Part shown: piece by piece, positions 7,062-12,230 of the stretch
How the letters are laid out: each line of letters starts with the position of its first letter
How positions within the stretch are numbered: position 1 is the stretch's first letter
NCBI GenBank assembly: GCA_036403035.1
Contig: DASWRT010000223.1
Location: 1 to 12,230, forward strand
Reading direction: 5' to 3'
DNA length: 12,230 bases
Source of the DNA: DASWRT01 sp036403035
GTDB taxonomy: Bacteria; Pseudomonadota; Alphaproteobacteria; ATCC43930; CGMCC-115725
Made by a program: the position numbers and the translations under genes
Notes under the pieces: model-generated
What the model saw: the letters and a program-made list of their open reading frames with translations, nothing else
Databases searched by the model: none
Told to the model about the DNA's origin: nothing

Positions 7062-7394
7062 GGGCGGTGGACACGCTGCCGCAGATCGCGGCCGAGGGCG
7101 GCAGCCCGTTCGACCTGATCTTCATCGACGCCGACAAGCCGGGCAAGCCGGGCAATCCGGACTATCTCGCTTGGGCGCTCCGCCTCTCGCGCTGCGGCAG
7201 CCAGATCGTCGCCGACAACGTCGTGCGAAACGGCGCGGTGATCGATGAAGCGAGCGCCGACCCCGGCGTCCAGGGAACGCGCCGCTTCTTGGAACTGCTC
7301 GCCGCCGAGTTCCAGGTCACCGCGACGGCCGTGCAGACGGTTGCAGAAGGGATATAACGGGTTCGCGATGGCGCTGGTGACTGCGGACCCGCGA
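7062..7394 (+). pseudogene. Truncated O-methyltransferase copy
   Basis: This copy covers only the C-terminal half of the methyltransferase at 4508-5191, from VDTLPQIAAEGGSPFDLIFI onward. The SAM motif and the first 120 residues are missing, so it cannot be a working enzyme. Further damage: a 9-bp tandem duplication adds three residues (PGKPGNPD for PGNPD), deletions near 7343-7352 shift the frame so that TAA ends it at 7355-7357, and the original stop has become CGA at 7392-7394. Asp and Asn of the metal site (FIDADKP, ADNVV) are kept. The reading frame from 7067 has no credible start of its own. Confidence 0.88.
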
Positions 7395-7420
7395 GGTGTC
7401 TGTCCGTCACGGACCGTCCG

Positions 7421-7436
7421 ATGTTAGCGCTAACAT
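7421..7436. promoter_or_regulatory. Second copy of the 16-bp LacI-type palindrome
   Basis: It is identical to 5219-5234 (ATGTTAGCGCTAACAT). The neighbouring near-palindrome of copy 1 (GGCACGG/CCGTGCC) has decayed here to GTCACGGACCGTCC, whereas the 16-mer is unchanged. Confidence 0.5.
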
Positions 7437-7439
7437 TTC

Positions 7440-7793
7440 TTATGCTGGCCCCTCCGGCAATCGGACAAGTTCATCCGCTACGGCGGCTAGGAGAGCGTCC
7501 AGCGATCCCTGTACCGTCCGCCAGATGATCTTTGCCTGCACATCCTCTCGTCATGCCGGTAGACGTTCCCGGCACCGGCAATGTCACGCCACGGGATTTG
7601 GGGATGCCGGGCCTTCAGATCATCGGGCAGTCGCCGCAACGCTTCGGAGATGATCTCCAAACAGCGGGTAACGGCGTACACAGTGCGGAGATCGGCCACG
7701 AATCTGTCATAAGCCATACCGGCAACAAAGGATTGTGCGAGACGGATGTTCTCGGCGATGTCGTTCAGCGCAGCGCGGCGATTTAGAAGGCAT
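7440..7793 (-). pseudogene. HepT-like (DUF86, HEPN) toxin, two frameshifts
   Basis: Pieces of a HepT-like HEPN RNase appear in three frames. The likely start is ATG at 7793 (MPSKSPR), overlapping the end of the nucleotidyltransferase gene as in intact MNT/HepT loci. A frameshift within about ten codons moves to LNDIAENIRLAQSFVAGMAY, TRCLEIISEALRRLPDDLKA and IPWRDIAGAGNVYRHD. There a second shift (GACGAGAGGATGTG, where GAC-TAC-GAG-GAT-GTG would be expected) leads to EDVQAKIIWRTVQGSLDALL in the next frame and a stop at 7442-7440. The second shift removes the tyrosine of the HxY motif, which in studied MNT/HepT pairs is the residue modified by the antitoxin. An internal frame of 76 residues (7487-7717) remains open, but the protein is broken. 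Confidence 0.85.
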
Positions 7794-8079
7794 ACACCGC
7801 GTCCGCTATGGCGGGCCGCCGGAGTGAGGGTTTAAGGGCGTCGCGATTGACGACGTCGACCGGCCCGGCGAACAGGTCCGCGATATAACGCTTCAGGCCG
7901 GCATAGCCGAACATGTCGATCGGCGCCTCCGGCTCCAACTCGATCAAGATGTCGATATCGCTCGTGGATATCGCCTCGCCTCGCGCAACCGACCCGAACA
8001 GAGCGGCGTGACGCACGCCCCGACGACGCAACTCCTCCTCATGCGCCCGCAGCGTCGCTATGACCTGTTGCCGATCCAT
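7783..8079 (-). CDS. mntA: MNT-type nucleotidyltransferase antitoxin
   Basis: This 98-residue minimal nucleotidyltransferase, in MNT/HepT modules, is the antitoxin that transfers AMP to the HepT toxin. The signature is complete: LFGSVARGEA (27-36) with Gly29-Ser30 and Arg33, then Asp41 and Asp43 in SDIDILIEL, and the third acidic residue at Asp75 (GPVDVV). The length is typical. The gene ends AVYAF-TAA and overlaps the start of the HepT pseudogene by 11 bases, as in intact pairs. Upstream a small dyad lies four bases before the ATG; no strong ribosome site is visible. With its toxin broken, it may be a relic or may serve another partner. The symbol follows the family; the individual gene is not characterised. 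Confidence 0.88.
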   Translation of the reverse strand: MDRQQVIATLRAHEEELRRRGVRHAALFGSVARGEAISTSDIDILIELEPEAPIDMFGYAGLKRYIADLFAGPVDVVNRDALKPSLRRPAIADAVYAF

Positions 8080-8082
8080 ATG

Positions 8083-8093
8083 GGTAAATTACC
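8083..8093. promoter_or_regulatory. Small dyad before the MNT gene
   Basis: GGTAA-A-TTACC forms an 11-base dyad ending four bases before the MNT start codon. It could be an autoregulatory operator, but it is short and may be chance. Confidence 0.25.
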
Positions 8094-8271
8094 GTAAGCT
8101 CGGTTCTGATGTGAGCGTTGATATCGGCGAAAGCGCAGCGAACAGGAAAAATTAACCGGCGCGGGGCGATCCATCGTTCGTATATGGCGCGCTCGCAACG
8201 CGCATCTGGCAGCGGCGGTCTCACCGGCTGTCGGCGCCCTCCCGACGATCGAACGCGAAAGGAGAACCCGT

Positions 8272-9210
8272 ATGGCCGGGAAGAAAAGCATCGGCATCGC
8301 GCAGGCCGTGTCGGCGGCGCAGTCATCCATCTCCGCCTCGCATCCCAAGGCGGCGCTGACCGCCGCCCAGGGCGCTCCGGTGCCGCATGCGCAGCAGGTC
8401 CAGGTGTTCTTCGACGGCGGCGGACAGGCGCTGGTCGTCGCCGTCCCGGCGACCGGCAAGCCCAGCCCGGCGCAGGCGGTCCCGGTCGGGCTCAGCGTCA
8501 AGCCCCTGCCCTGGCCGCTGACGATGACCGAGGACCAGGCGTTCGATGCCCTCGTGAAGAAATTTCCCGGCATCGCGCCGAACGGCGTGATACTAGCCGC
8601 TTTCGACGGCCTGACGTGGCCGGTCACCGGCACTTGCTACTGCTTCCCCGTCTCCGGCCCCGGTGGAAGCGTGCAGCCGGCGCAACGCGACTTCGCCTTC
8701 GTCGACGCCGACAGCGGCAACGCCTTCCTCCTGTCGCAGTCCGTGCCGCACCTGTCGTTCCTGGGCTGGGTCGGGCGCACCCTGGAGATGGTGCGGCGGA
8801 GCCGGCCGCAGGCGGTGCTGATCACCGCCAGCCCGGACACATCGGGCGGCGGCAGCCTCGATGCCGGCGAGGCGCAGGGCGGTCAGGTGTTCCTGAAGGA
8901 CGGCGACCAGATGCTGAACGTGATCGCGTCCGCCTATGGCATCCTGACGCCGCCGATGCCGGTGCCGCAGGTCATCAACCCGGTGTTTCTGCCCGTGCCA
9001 TGGCCGGTGAAGATCGACCTGCCGCAAGCCGTCGCCGCCTTCAAGAAGGCGAACCCGGACGCGAAACCCTTCGGCGTCAGCCTCGGCCATTTCGAGCGAC
9101 CGGACTGGCTGACGGGAACCTATTACTTCTTCAATCTCGGCCAGGAAGGCGCGTACGTCGACGCCAACACGGGCGCGGTGAAGACGGCGGCGACACCGCC
9201 GACGGGCTGA
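8272..9210 (+). CDS. Unknown protein with two PepSY-like units
   Basis: This 312-residue protein starts at an ATG with AAGGAG seven bases upstream. I do not recognise a named family. Two segments resemble each other: about 79-152 (LPWPLTMTEDQAFDALVKKF to FAFVDADSGNAFLL) and about 242-305 (VPWPVKIDLPQAVAAFKKAN to AYVDANTGAVKTA). Each has a PWP entry, a helix, an aromatic (C/T)YxF strand and a closing (V)DA(D/N)(S/T)G turn, which resembles a PepSY-type unit. The N-terminus (1-40) is Ala/Ser-rich and lacks a clear signal peptide or membrane segment, so the location is unclear. The middle (175-240) is Gly/Pro-rich. It is divergent from the MNT gene with about 190 bases between and stands alone. 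A longer overlapping frame from 8118 is rejected. Confidence 0.75.
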   Translation: MAGKKSIGIAQAVSAAQSSISASHPKAALTAAQGAPVPHAQQVQVFFDGGGQALVVAVPATGKPSPAQAVPVGLSVKPLPWPLTMTEDQAFDALVKKFPGIAPNGVILAAFDGLTWPVTGTCYCFPVSGPGGSVQPAQRDFAFVDADSGNAFLLSQSVPHLSFLGWVGRTLEMVRRSRPQAVLITASPDTSGGGSLDAGEAQGGQVFLKDGDQMLNVIASAYGILTPPMPVPQVINPVFLPVPWPVKIDLPQAVAAFKKANPDAKPFGVSLGHFERPDWLTGTYYFFNLGQEGAYVDANTGAVKTAATPPTG

Positions 9211-9266
9211 GGTCGTCCGCGGTTCGGCCGCCGAGTGAGGCAGGTAGGAAATAGAAGTAAAAGAAC

Positions 9267-9356
9267 GTTCGAACCACCAAGGCACCAAGAAATATTCAGA
9301 CGCGCGGAGCGCATCGATACTCATCTTTCTGCTCTTGATGTCTTGGTGGTTCAAAC
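9267..9356. repeat. Intergenic inverted repeat (CCACCAAG palindromic element)
   Basis: Arms 9267-9290 (GTTCGAACCACCAAGGCACC and on to AAGA) and 9333-9356 pair at 21 of 24 positions around a 42-base centre. The region sits between two convergent genes. The arm carries a short internal repeat (CACCAAG twice). From memory, CCACCAAG-type palindromes occur in multiple copies between genes in several bacteria, but I cannot verify that here. It may act as a bidirectional transcript end or be a small mobile repeat. A small TAGTA-TACTA hairpin follows at 9362-9375. Confidence 0.75.
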
Positions 9357-9387
9357 TTCACTAGTATTTTTACTAATTCGTCCTGCT

Positions 9388-10476
9388 TCAGCCCTGCGGC
9401 ATCGCAAGCTTGCGGCGTGCATCCTCGCGCAGGATGCCGAACGCCCGCATCACCTTGAGGAAGAACTCGCCGCGCGAGGCCGCGGCGAAGCGCAGCTTCA
9501 TGACATGGAAGGCGAGCGGGCGCGGCAGCACCGCCACCGCCAGAAACCAGTTCAGCACGAACAGCTTGGCGAGCTTTCCCATGCCCCTGTCGCGGAGCAC
9601 CGCCGGCCCGGCATAGGCGAGCAGCCGCAGCACCGACTCGTGCGGTATGGGATAGCGGCCGGGCAGCATGCGCTTCGCGCCGAGCCGGTACATCAGATGC
9701 GAGACGTTGTTGGTCAGCGGATTCGGCCGGAGCCGGACACCGATCCTGGCCGCCTGTCCGGCGAGGTAGACATCGGTCCGGAGCAGGTCCTGCTCGATGT
9801 AGTAGAGCAGTCGTTCCGGATCGAAATCGGCCTGCGCCCATGAGTTCGCGCCATGGATGCGGTAGATGACCAGCGGCTCCATCAGCGTCAGCACGTCGCC
9901 GTAGAGCGGCGCGGTCGGGTTCATGAAGCTGTCGAAACCCTTGGTCAACTTCTCGGGGACGGGAAAGACGTGCTTGAGGAACTCGCGCGACCACGCGTTC
10001 CCGGTCGTCGGCGCCCACTGGTACATGCCGGTCTCGATCAGGCTGCGGCGGATTTCCTCGGGCGGGATCGAGCTGGCGTAGTTGGGAAACATGGTGCCGT
10101 TCGGCACGCCGTCGCGGTCGGCGTTGAGCATCGGGAACTGCACCTTGCTGACGCCGTCGCGCCACACGGCGAGCACCCGCTCGGCGATCTGCGGCAGGTA
10201 CATGTCGTCGGAATCGAGGAAGAAGACGATGTCGCCGGTCGAGGCGGCGAAAGCGACGTTCGCCGCCGCCGGCTGACCCTGGTTCTCGGTGAAGATGATT
10301 CGGTCGATCCGGTCCCGATACCGCTCGATCACCTCGCGCGAGCGGTCGGTCGAACCGTCGTCGACGACGACGATCTCCTTGTCGCCGCAGCGCACCGCGA
10401 GCGCGCTCTCGATGGCTTGGCCGACGTAATCGGCATAGTTGTAGTTGGTGACTAGAATCGAGACGCGGCGGGACAC
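9388..10476 (-). CDS. Family 2 glycosyltransferase
   Basis: This 362-residue GT-A glycosyltransferase transfers a sugar from a nucleotide sugar, presumably for surface polysaccharide or glycolipid. The N-terminal domain is clear: VSILVTNYNYADYVGQAIES (5-24), VVVDDGSTD (36-44, with Asp39 and Asp40 for the nucleotide), NQGQPAAAN (65-73) and the DxD motif FLDSDD (86-91). RIHGANSW (206-213) resembles the conserved HG-x-N segment of GT2 enzymes. The C-terminal third (about 290-350) has amphipathic and hydrophobic helices (KLFVLNWFLAVAVLPRPLAF) that may touch the membrane. The start is GTG with AAGGTGAG just upstream. No polysaccharide cluster surrounds it; its neighbours are toxin-antitoxin loci and an unknown gene, so it is an orphan here. 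Confidence 0.92.
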   Translation of the reverse strand: MSRRVSILVTNYNYADYVGQAIESALAVRCGDKEIVVVDDGSTDRSREVIERYRDRIDRIIFTENQGQPAAANVAFAASTGDIVFFLDSDDMYLPQIAERVLAVWRDGVSKVQFPMLNADRDGVPNGTMFPNYASSIPPEEIRRSLIETGMYQWAPTTGNAWSREFLKHVFPVPEKLTKGFDSFMNPTAPLYGDVLTLMEPLVIYRIHGANSWAQADFDPERLLYYIEQDLLRTDVYLAGQAARIGVRLRPNPLTNNVSHLMYRLGAKRMLPGRYPIPHESVLRLLAYAGPAVLRDRGMGKLAKLFVLNWFLAVAVLPRPLAFHVMKLRFAAASRGEFFLKVMRAFGILREDARRKLAMPQG

Positions 10477-10680
10477 GGCTCACCTTGGAATCGGGGCGTG
10501 AGCAAAACGGGCGTCGGACCTCTTGGTTCCGTGCGGCCGAGGTGGAGAGCCCCGGCTTCGATGCCCACTCGCCCGGCGCCTCGGCCAGCGTCGCGGCGCG
10601 GCTGCGGGGCGTCCGCTCCAAAGGGCGTCCCGTCGGTGCCCCCTGTATTGATAGCCAGGATTTGATCCGACCGGAAATAT

Positions 10681-10693
10681 GATAACCGTCACC
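10681..10693. promoter_or_regulatory. Degenerate operator of the first parD locus
   Basis: GATAAC-C-GTCACC aligns with the perfect dyad GATAAC-T-GTTATC ahead of the second parD gene. It lies within a homologous upstream stretch (GCCAGGATTTGATCCGACCG at 10654-10673). The right arm has two changes. Confidence 0.45.
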
Positions 10694-10722
10694 TACGGAA
10701 ACTTGCGCCAGGAGACGCCCAC

Positions 10723-10989
10723 ATGCCTCGCAGCTTCGCCGTCGGCGAGCGCTTCGGAGCCTTCATCGACGCTCAAGTAAGGAATGGACGCTACAGCAAC
10801 GCCAGCGAGGTGGTACGCGACGCGCTGAGACTCCTGGAAAGTCAGGAGAAGCTGCGCGAACTCCATGCGGAGCTGCGGCACCTCGCGGAGGAAGACCGTG
10901 CAAGCGACCCGTCGGACGGGGAGCGCGGCGCCATACTCGACCGGCTGGAAGACAAGTACCGCACGATTATCGCGCGCCGCCAGGAGTGA
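10723..10989 (+). CDS. parD: ParD-type antitoxin, toxin partner lost
   Basis: This 88-residue protein has an N-terminal ribbon-helix-helix domain (MPRSFAVGERFGAFIDAQVR, then NGRYSNASEVVRDALRLLE to residue 39). A charged C-terminal tail would normally wrap the ParE toxin (RLEDKYRTIIARRQE). ParD binds its own operator as a dimer and neutralises ParE. AGGAG lies eight bases before the ATG. The protein is roughly two-thirds identical to the second ParD at 11433-11702, so the two arose by duplication. The stop overlaps a GTG in the same GAGTGA arrangement as the second locus, but the frame that follows departs from ParE after about a dozen residues. The protein may persist as a cross-reacting antitoxin or be on its way out. 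Confidence 0.9.
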   Translation: MPRSFAVGERFGAFIDAQVRNGRYSNASEVVRDALRLLESQEKLRELHAELRHLAEEDRASDPSDGERGAILDRLEDKYRTIIARRQE

Positions 10990-11021
10990 AGCGCTTTCGC
11001 ATGAAACGTCGTCGCCAGGAG
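10986..11021 (+). pseudogene. ParE 5' remnant of the first locus
   Basis: GTG at 10986 overlaps the ParD stop and reads MKRFRMKRRRQE, which aligns with MMRFRFSRRAEI at the start of the intact ParE (11699). Similarity then ends. The frame runs on to 11177 without any ParE motif (no conserved hydrophobic core, no HGARDW end). Most of the toxin gene has been deleted or replaced. The evidence is short, so this stays tentative. Confidence 0.5.
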
Positions 11022-11370
11022 CGCGGCAGTCCCGTCGAGCGCGGGGTTCATGAAAATGTCGCGCCAGTCCCTGGCGCCATGCGGGCCGACCCAGCCCGCG
11101 GCGTCCGCGCCGAGCAGTTCCTTTCCTCAATGCCAGCGTGCCGGTTGGACGAGCGTGCGGAATCCGAGTCGGCGTAACGCCCGTTCCCCTTAGCTTTCCT
11201 TCTGCGCAGGCTTCGGGCCACGCGTATGCGGCTGCTTACGCCGATATTGATCACTTCTGCATGGACCGCGCGGGTTTGGAATCGCTAACACACGAAAGCG
11301 GTCGACCAGCCCGGCAGCACCGTTGCGGGTGGGGATCTCGCCGAAGGGCACCGTGCTTCGGCGGCCAGGA
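11022..11370. other. Intergenic stretch between the two parD loci
   Basis: No convincing gene is present. It contains a tight hairpin GCGCCAG-TCC-CTGGCGC at 11061-11077 and unassigned sequence where the first ParE should be. Only the last part (from about 11361) resembles the upstream region of the first parD. Confidence 0.5.
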
Positions 11371-11403
11371 CTTGACCCGACCGTAAAAATGATAACTGTT
11401 ATC
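11371..11403 (+). promoter_or_regulatory. Promoter/operator region of parDE
   Basis: TTGACC (11372-11377) resembles a -35 box and is followed by an A-rich stretch and the perfect dyad GATAAC-T-GTTATC (11391-11403), a likely ParD operator placed over the expected -10 zone. The whole block is conserved ahead of the first parD, where the box reads TTGATC. I cannot fix a clear -10 hexamer. Confidence 0.5.
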
Positions 11404-11432
11404 TATGGGAGCTTCCGCTAGGAGATACCCTC

Positions 11433-11702
11433 ATGCCCCGCAGCTTCGCCCTCGGCGAGCGCTTCGAAACTTTCATCGACGAGCAGGTGAAGAGCGGACG
11501 CTACAACAACGCCAGCGAGGTGGTACGCGACGCGCTGAGGCTCCTGGAGGATCAGGAAAAGCTGCGCGAACTCCGGTATGCCGAACTGCGGCGCCTCATG
11601 GACGAAGGCCGTGCTAGCGGCCTTTCGGATGAGGACGGCGATGCCGTGCTCGGCCGGCTGGAGGACAAGTACCGCGCGATGATCCCGCGCCGCGGGGAGT
11701 GA
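11433..11702 (+). CDS. parD: ParD-type antitoxin
   Basis: This 89-residue ribbon-helix-helix antitoxin begins MPRSFALGERFETFIDEQVK, followed by SGRYNNASEVVRDALRLLE (the DNA-binding fold, residues 1-39). Its acidic/basic C-terminal tail ends RLEDKYRAMIPRRGE and should contact ParE. AGGAG lies eight bases before the ATG. The stop TGA overlaps the ParE start (GTGATG), so the two genes are coupled. The dyad at 11391-11403 is the likely autoregulatory site. It is the close paralogue of the ParD at 10723-10989, and cross-binding at either operator is possible. All features of a working antitoxin are present. Confidence 0.93.
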   Translation: MPRSFALGERFETFIDEQVKSGRYNNASEVVRDALRLLEDQEKLRELRYAELRRLMDEGRASGLSDEDGDAVLGRLEDKYRAMIPRRGE

Positions 11703-11992
11703 TGCGCTTCCGCTTCAGCAGGCGAGCGGAAATCGATATCGAAGGGATCGGCGACTTCATCGCACGCGACAATCCGAGACGGGCGCTGTCCTTCGTGATG
11801 GAACTGCGCAGCCGATGTAGAGCACTTGCCGACTTTCCCGAAGCCTTCCCGCTCTGCCCCGAGTTCGGCGAGGGAGTGCGGTTGGCCGTGCATAACGGAA
11901 ACTACTTGATCTTCTATCTCGTGCACGGCGACCTGCTGGAAATCCGCCGCGTCATTCACGGAGCGCGGGATTGGTTGGCTCATTCGGAATAA
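11699..11992 (+). CDS. parE: ParE-type toxin
   Basis: This toxin of the ParE/RelE superfamily has 97 residues from GTG, or 96 from the ATG at 11702. Expected features are present in order: MRFRFSRRAEIDIEGIGDFI near the N-terminus, IARDNPRRAL (21-30), DFPEAFPLCPEFGEGVRLAV (45-64) where GxR precedes the core strand, NYLIFYLVHGD (68-78), and the C-terminal VIHGARDW (85-92). ParE members poison DNA gyrase, whereas RelE members cut mRNA; the DNP and HGARDW pattern with a ParD partner favours ParE. The start overlaps the ParD stop. It is the only intact toxin gene in the window. Confidence 0.92.
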   Translation: MMRFRFSRRAEIDIEGIGDFIARDNPRRALSFVMELRSRCRALADFPEAFPLCPEFGEGVRLAVHNGNYLIFYLVHGDLLEIRRVIHGARDWLAHSE

Positions 11993-12028
11993 GCGGCAAC
12001 CGATAAAAAGTGAGTCATCTCCAACTTA

Positions 12029-12230
12029 CTAAGCCCTTCGCTTCCCCTGCCCTGCCCCGGCCAGCGCCGTGCGCTTCACAAGCTCGCTCGACGGCGGCGG
12101 CATCGCGGCCGGGGCGGCGTCGGGCTTCGCTTCCCTGGCGATCTTCGCCAAGTCCTGGAGGAGCCGGCTGGCGCCGGCGACGCGCTGCTTGGCGTCTTCC
12201 CAGCTCCGGATGAAGACCAGCTTCTGGTCG
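12029..12230 (-). CDS. Unrecognised protein, C-terminal fragment
   Basis: The last 66 codons of a minus-strand gene end at TAG (12031-12029); its start lies beyond the window. The visible part reads DQKLVFIRSWEDAKQRVAGA and SRLLQDLAKIAREAKPDAAP, a likely helix, followed by a Pro/Ala-rich linker and a basic end (VKRTALAGAGQGKRRA). I do not recognise the family. Codon use is like that of the other real genes, and no competing frame is better. It converges on the parE gene with 36 bases between. Confidence 0.6.
   Translation of the reverse strand, partial: DQKLVFIRSWEDAKQRVAGASRLLQDLAKIAREAKPDAAPAAMPPPSSELVKRTALAGAGQGKRRA

Larger units (their letters stand above)
7062..7439 (+). repeat. Direct repeat, copy 2
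   Basis: This is the partner of 4866-5237, about 2.2 kb downstream in the same orientation. It carries the methyltransferase 3' half, its downstream spacer and the 16-bp palindrome. The right edge (7439) abuts the stop codon of the HepT pseudogene (7442-7440, minus strand) with no spacer. Confidence 0.88.

Noticed and set aside
8118..9254. 378-residue plus-strand frame over the PepSY-like gene
   Set aside because: Arg/Gly-rich with no ribosome site; the frame at 8272-9210 has a good ribosome site and normal composition.
9267..9356. tRNA-like GTTCGAACC string
   Set aside because: It is part of the inverted repeat; no acceptor, D or anticodon stems can be drawn around it.
9296..10621. 441-residue minus-strand frame over the glycosyltransferase
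   Set aside because: Arg-rich and out of frame with the clear GT2 motifs.
11042..11084. HGARDWRDIF read on the minus strand, like a ParE C-terminus
   Set aside because: It coincides with a perfect hairpin (GCGCCAG-TCC-CTGGCGC), the residues before it do not resemble ParE, and the surrounding frame is short; probably chance.
1..12230. CRISPR array or integrase attachment site
   Set aside because: No regularly spaced direct repeats, and no integrase or tRNA gene in the window.

Overview
The window is GC-rich bacterial DNA, dense with genes on both strands and without any rRNA, tRNA or CRISPR array that I can see. Codon use, the GC level and the mix of genes (a short acyl-CoA catabolism operon, a FrnE-type DsbA protein, repeated ParDE and MNT/HepT toxin-antitoxin loci) suggest an environmental high-GC proteobacterium, perhaps an alphaproteobacterium. 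That placement is inference only; no marker gene is present.

Left part (1-3730). A minus-strand operon runs acyl-CoA synthetase, then a short-chain dehydrogenase (4-base GTGA overlap), then the start of an APH-type phosphotransferase that leaves the window. A 326-bp MITE-like element with 34-bp terminal inverted repeats lies exactly between the last two genes. Removing it with one TA restores a TAATG stop/start overlap, so it landed on the junction without breaking either reading frame. A FrnE/DsbA-like gene diverges from this operon.

Middle part (3730-8100). This is a decaying accessory region. It holds a small lipoprotein, a ParE/RelE toxin pseudogene with two frameshifts, an intact O-methyltransferase, a MerR-like regulator with a terminator behind it, about 700 bp of AT-richer gene-poor DNA, a small unknown ORF, a truncated second copy of the methyltransferase, and an MNT/HepT locus whose nucleotidyltransferase is intact but whose HepT gene carries two frameshifts. 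Both methyltransferase copies end in the same perfect 16-bp palindrome of LacI-operator type.

Right part (8100-12230). An unknown protein with two similar PepSY-like units is followed by an intergenic inverted repeat and a convergent family 2 glycosyltransferase. Then come two tandem ParD loci with homologous control regions: the first has lost nearly all of its ParE, and the second is a complete parDE pair. The C-terminus of an unrecognised minus-strand gene closes the window.

The main theme is turnover of toxin-antitoxin loci: three toxin genes are dead or deleted, while two associated antitoxin genes and one complete pair survive, amid short duplications and small palindromic mobile elements. 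I see no clearly new multi-gene system. The most distinctive items are the MITE at the TAATG junction and the duplicated methyltransferase-palindrome block.
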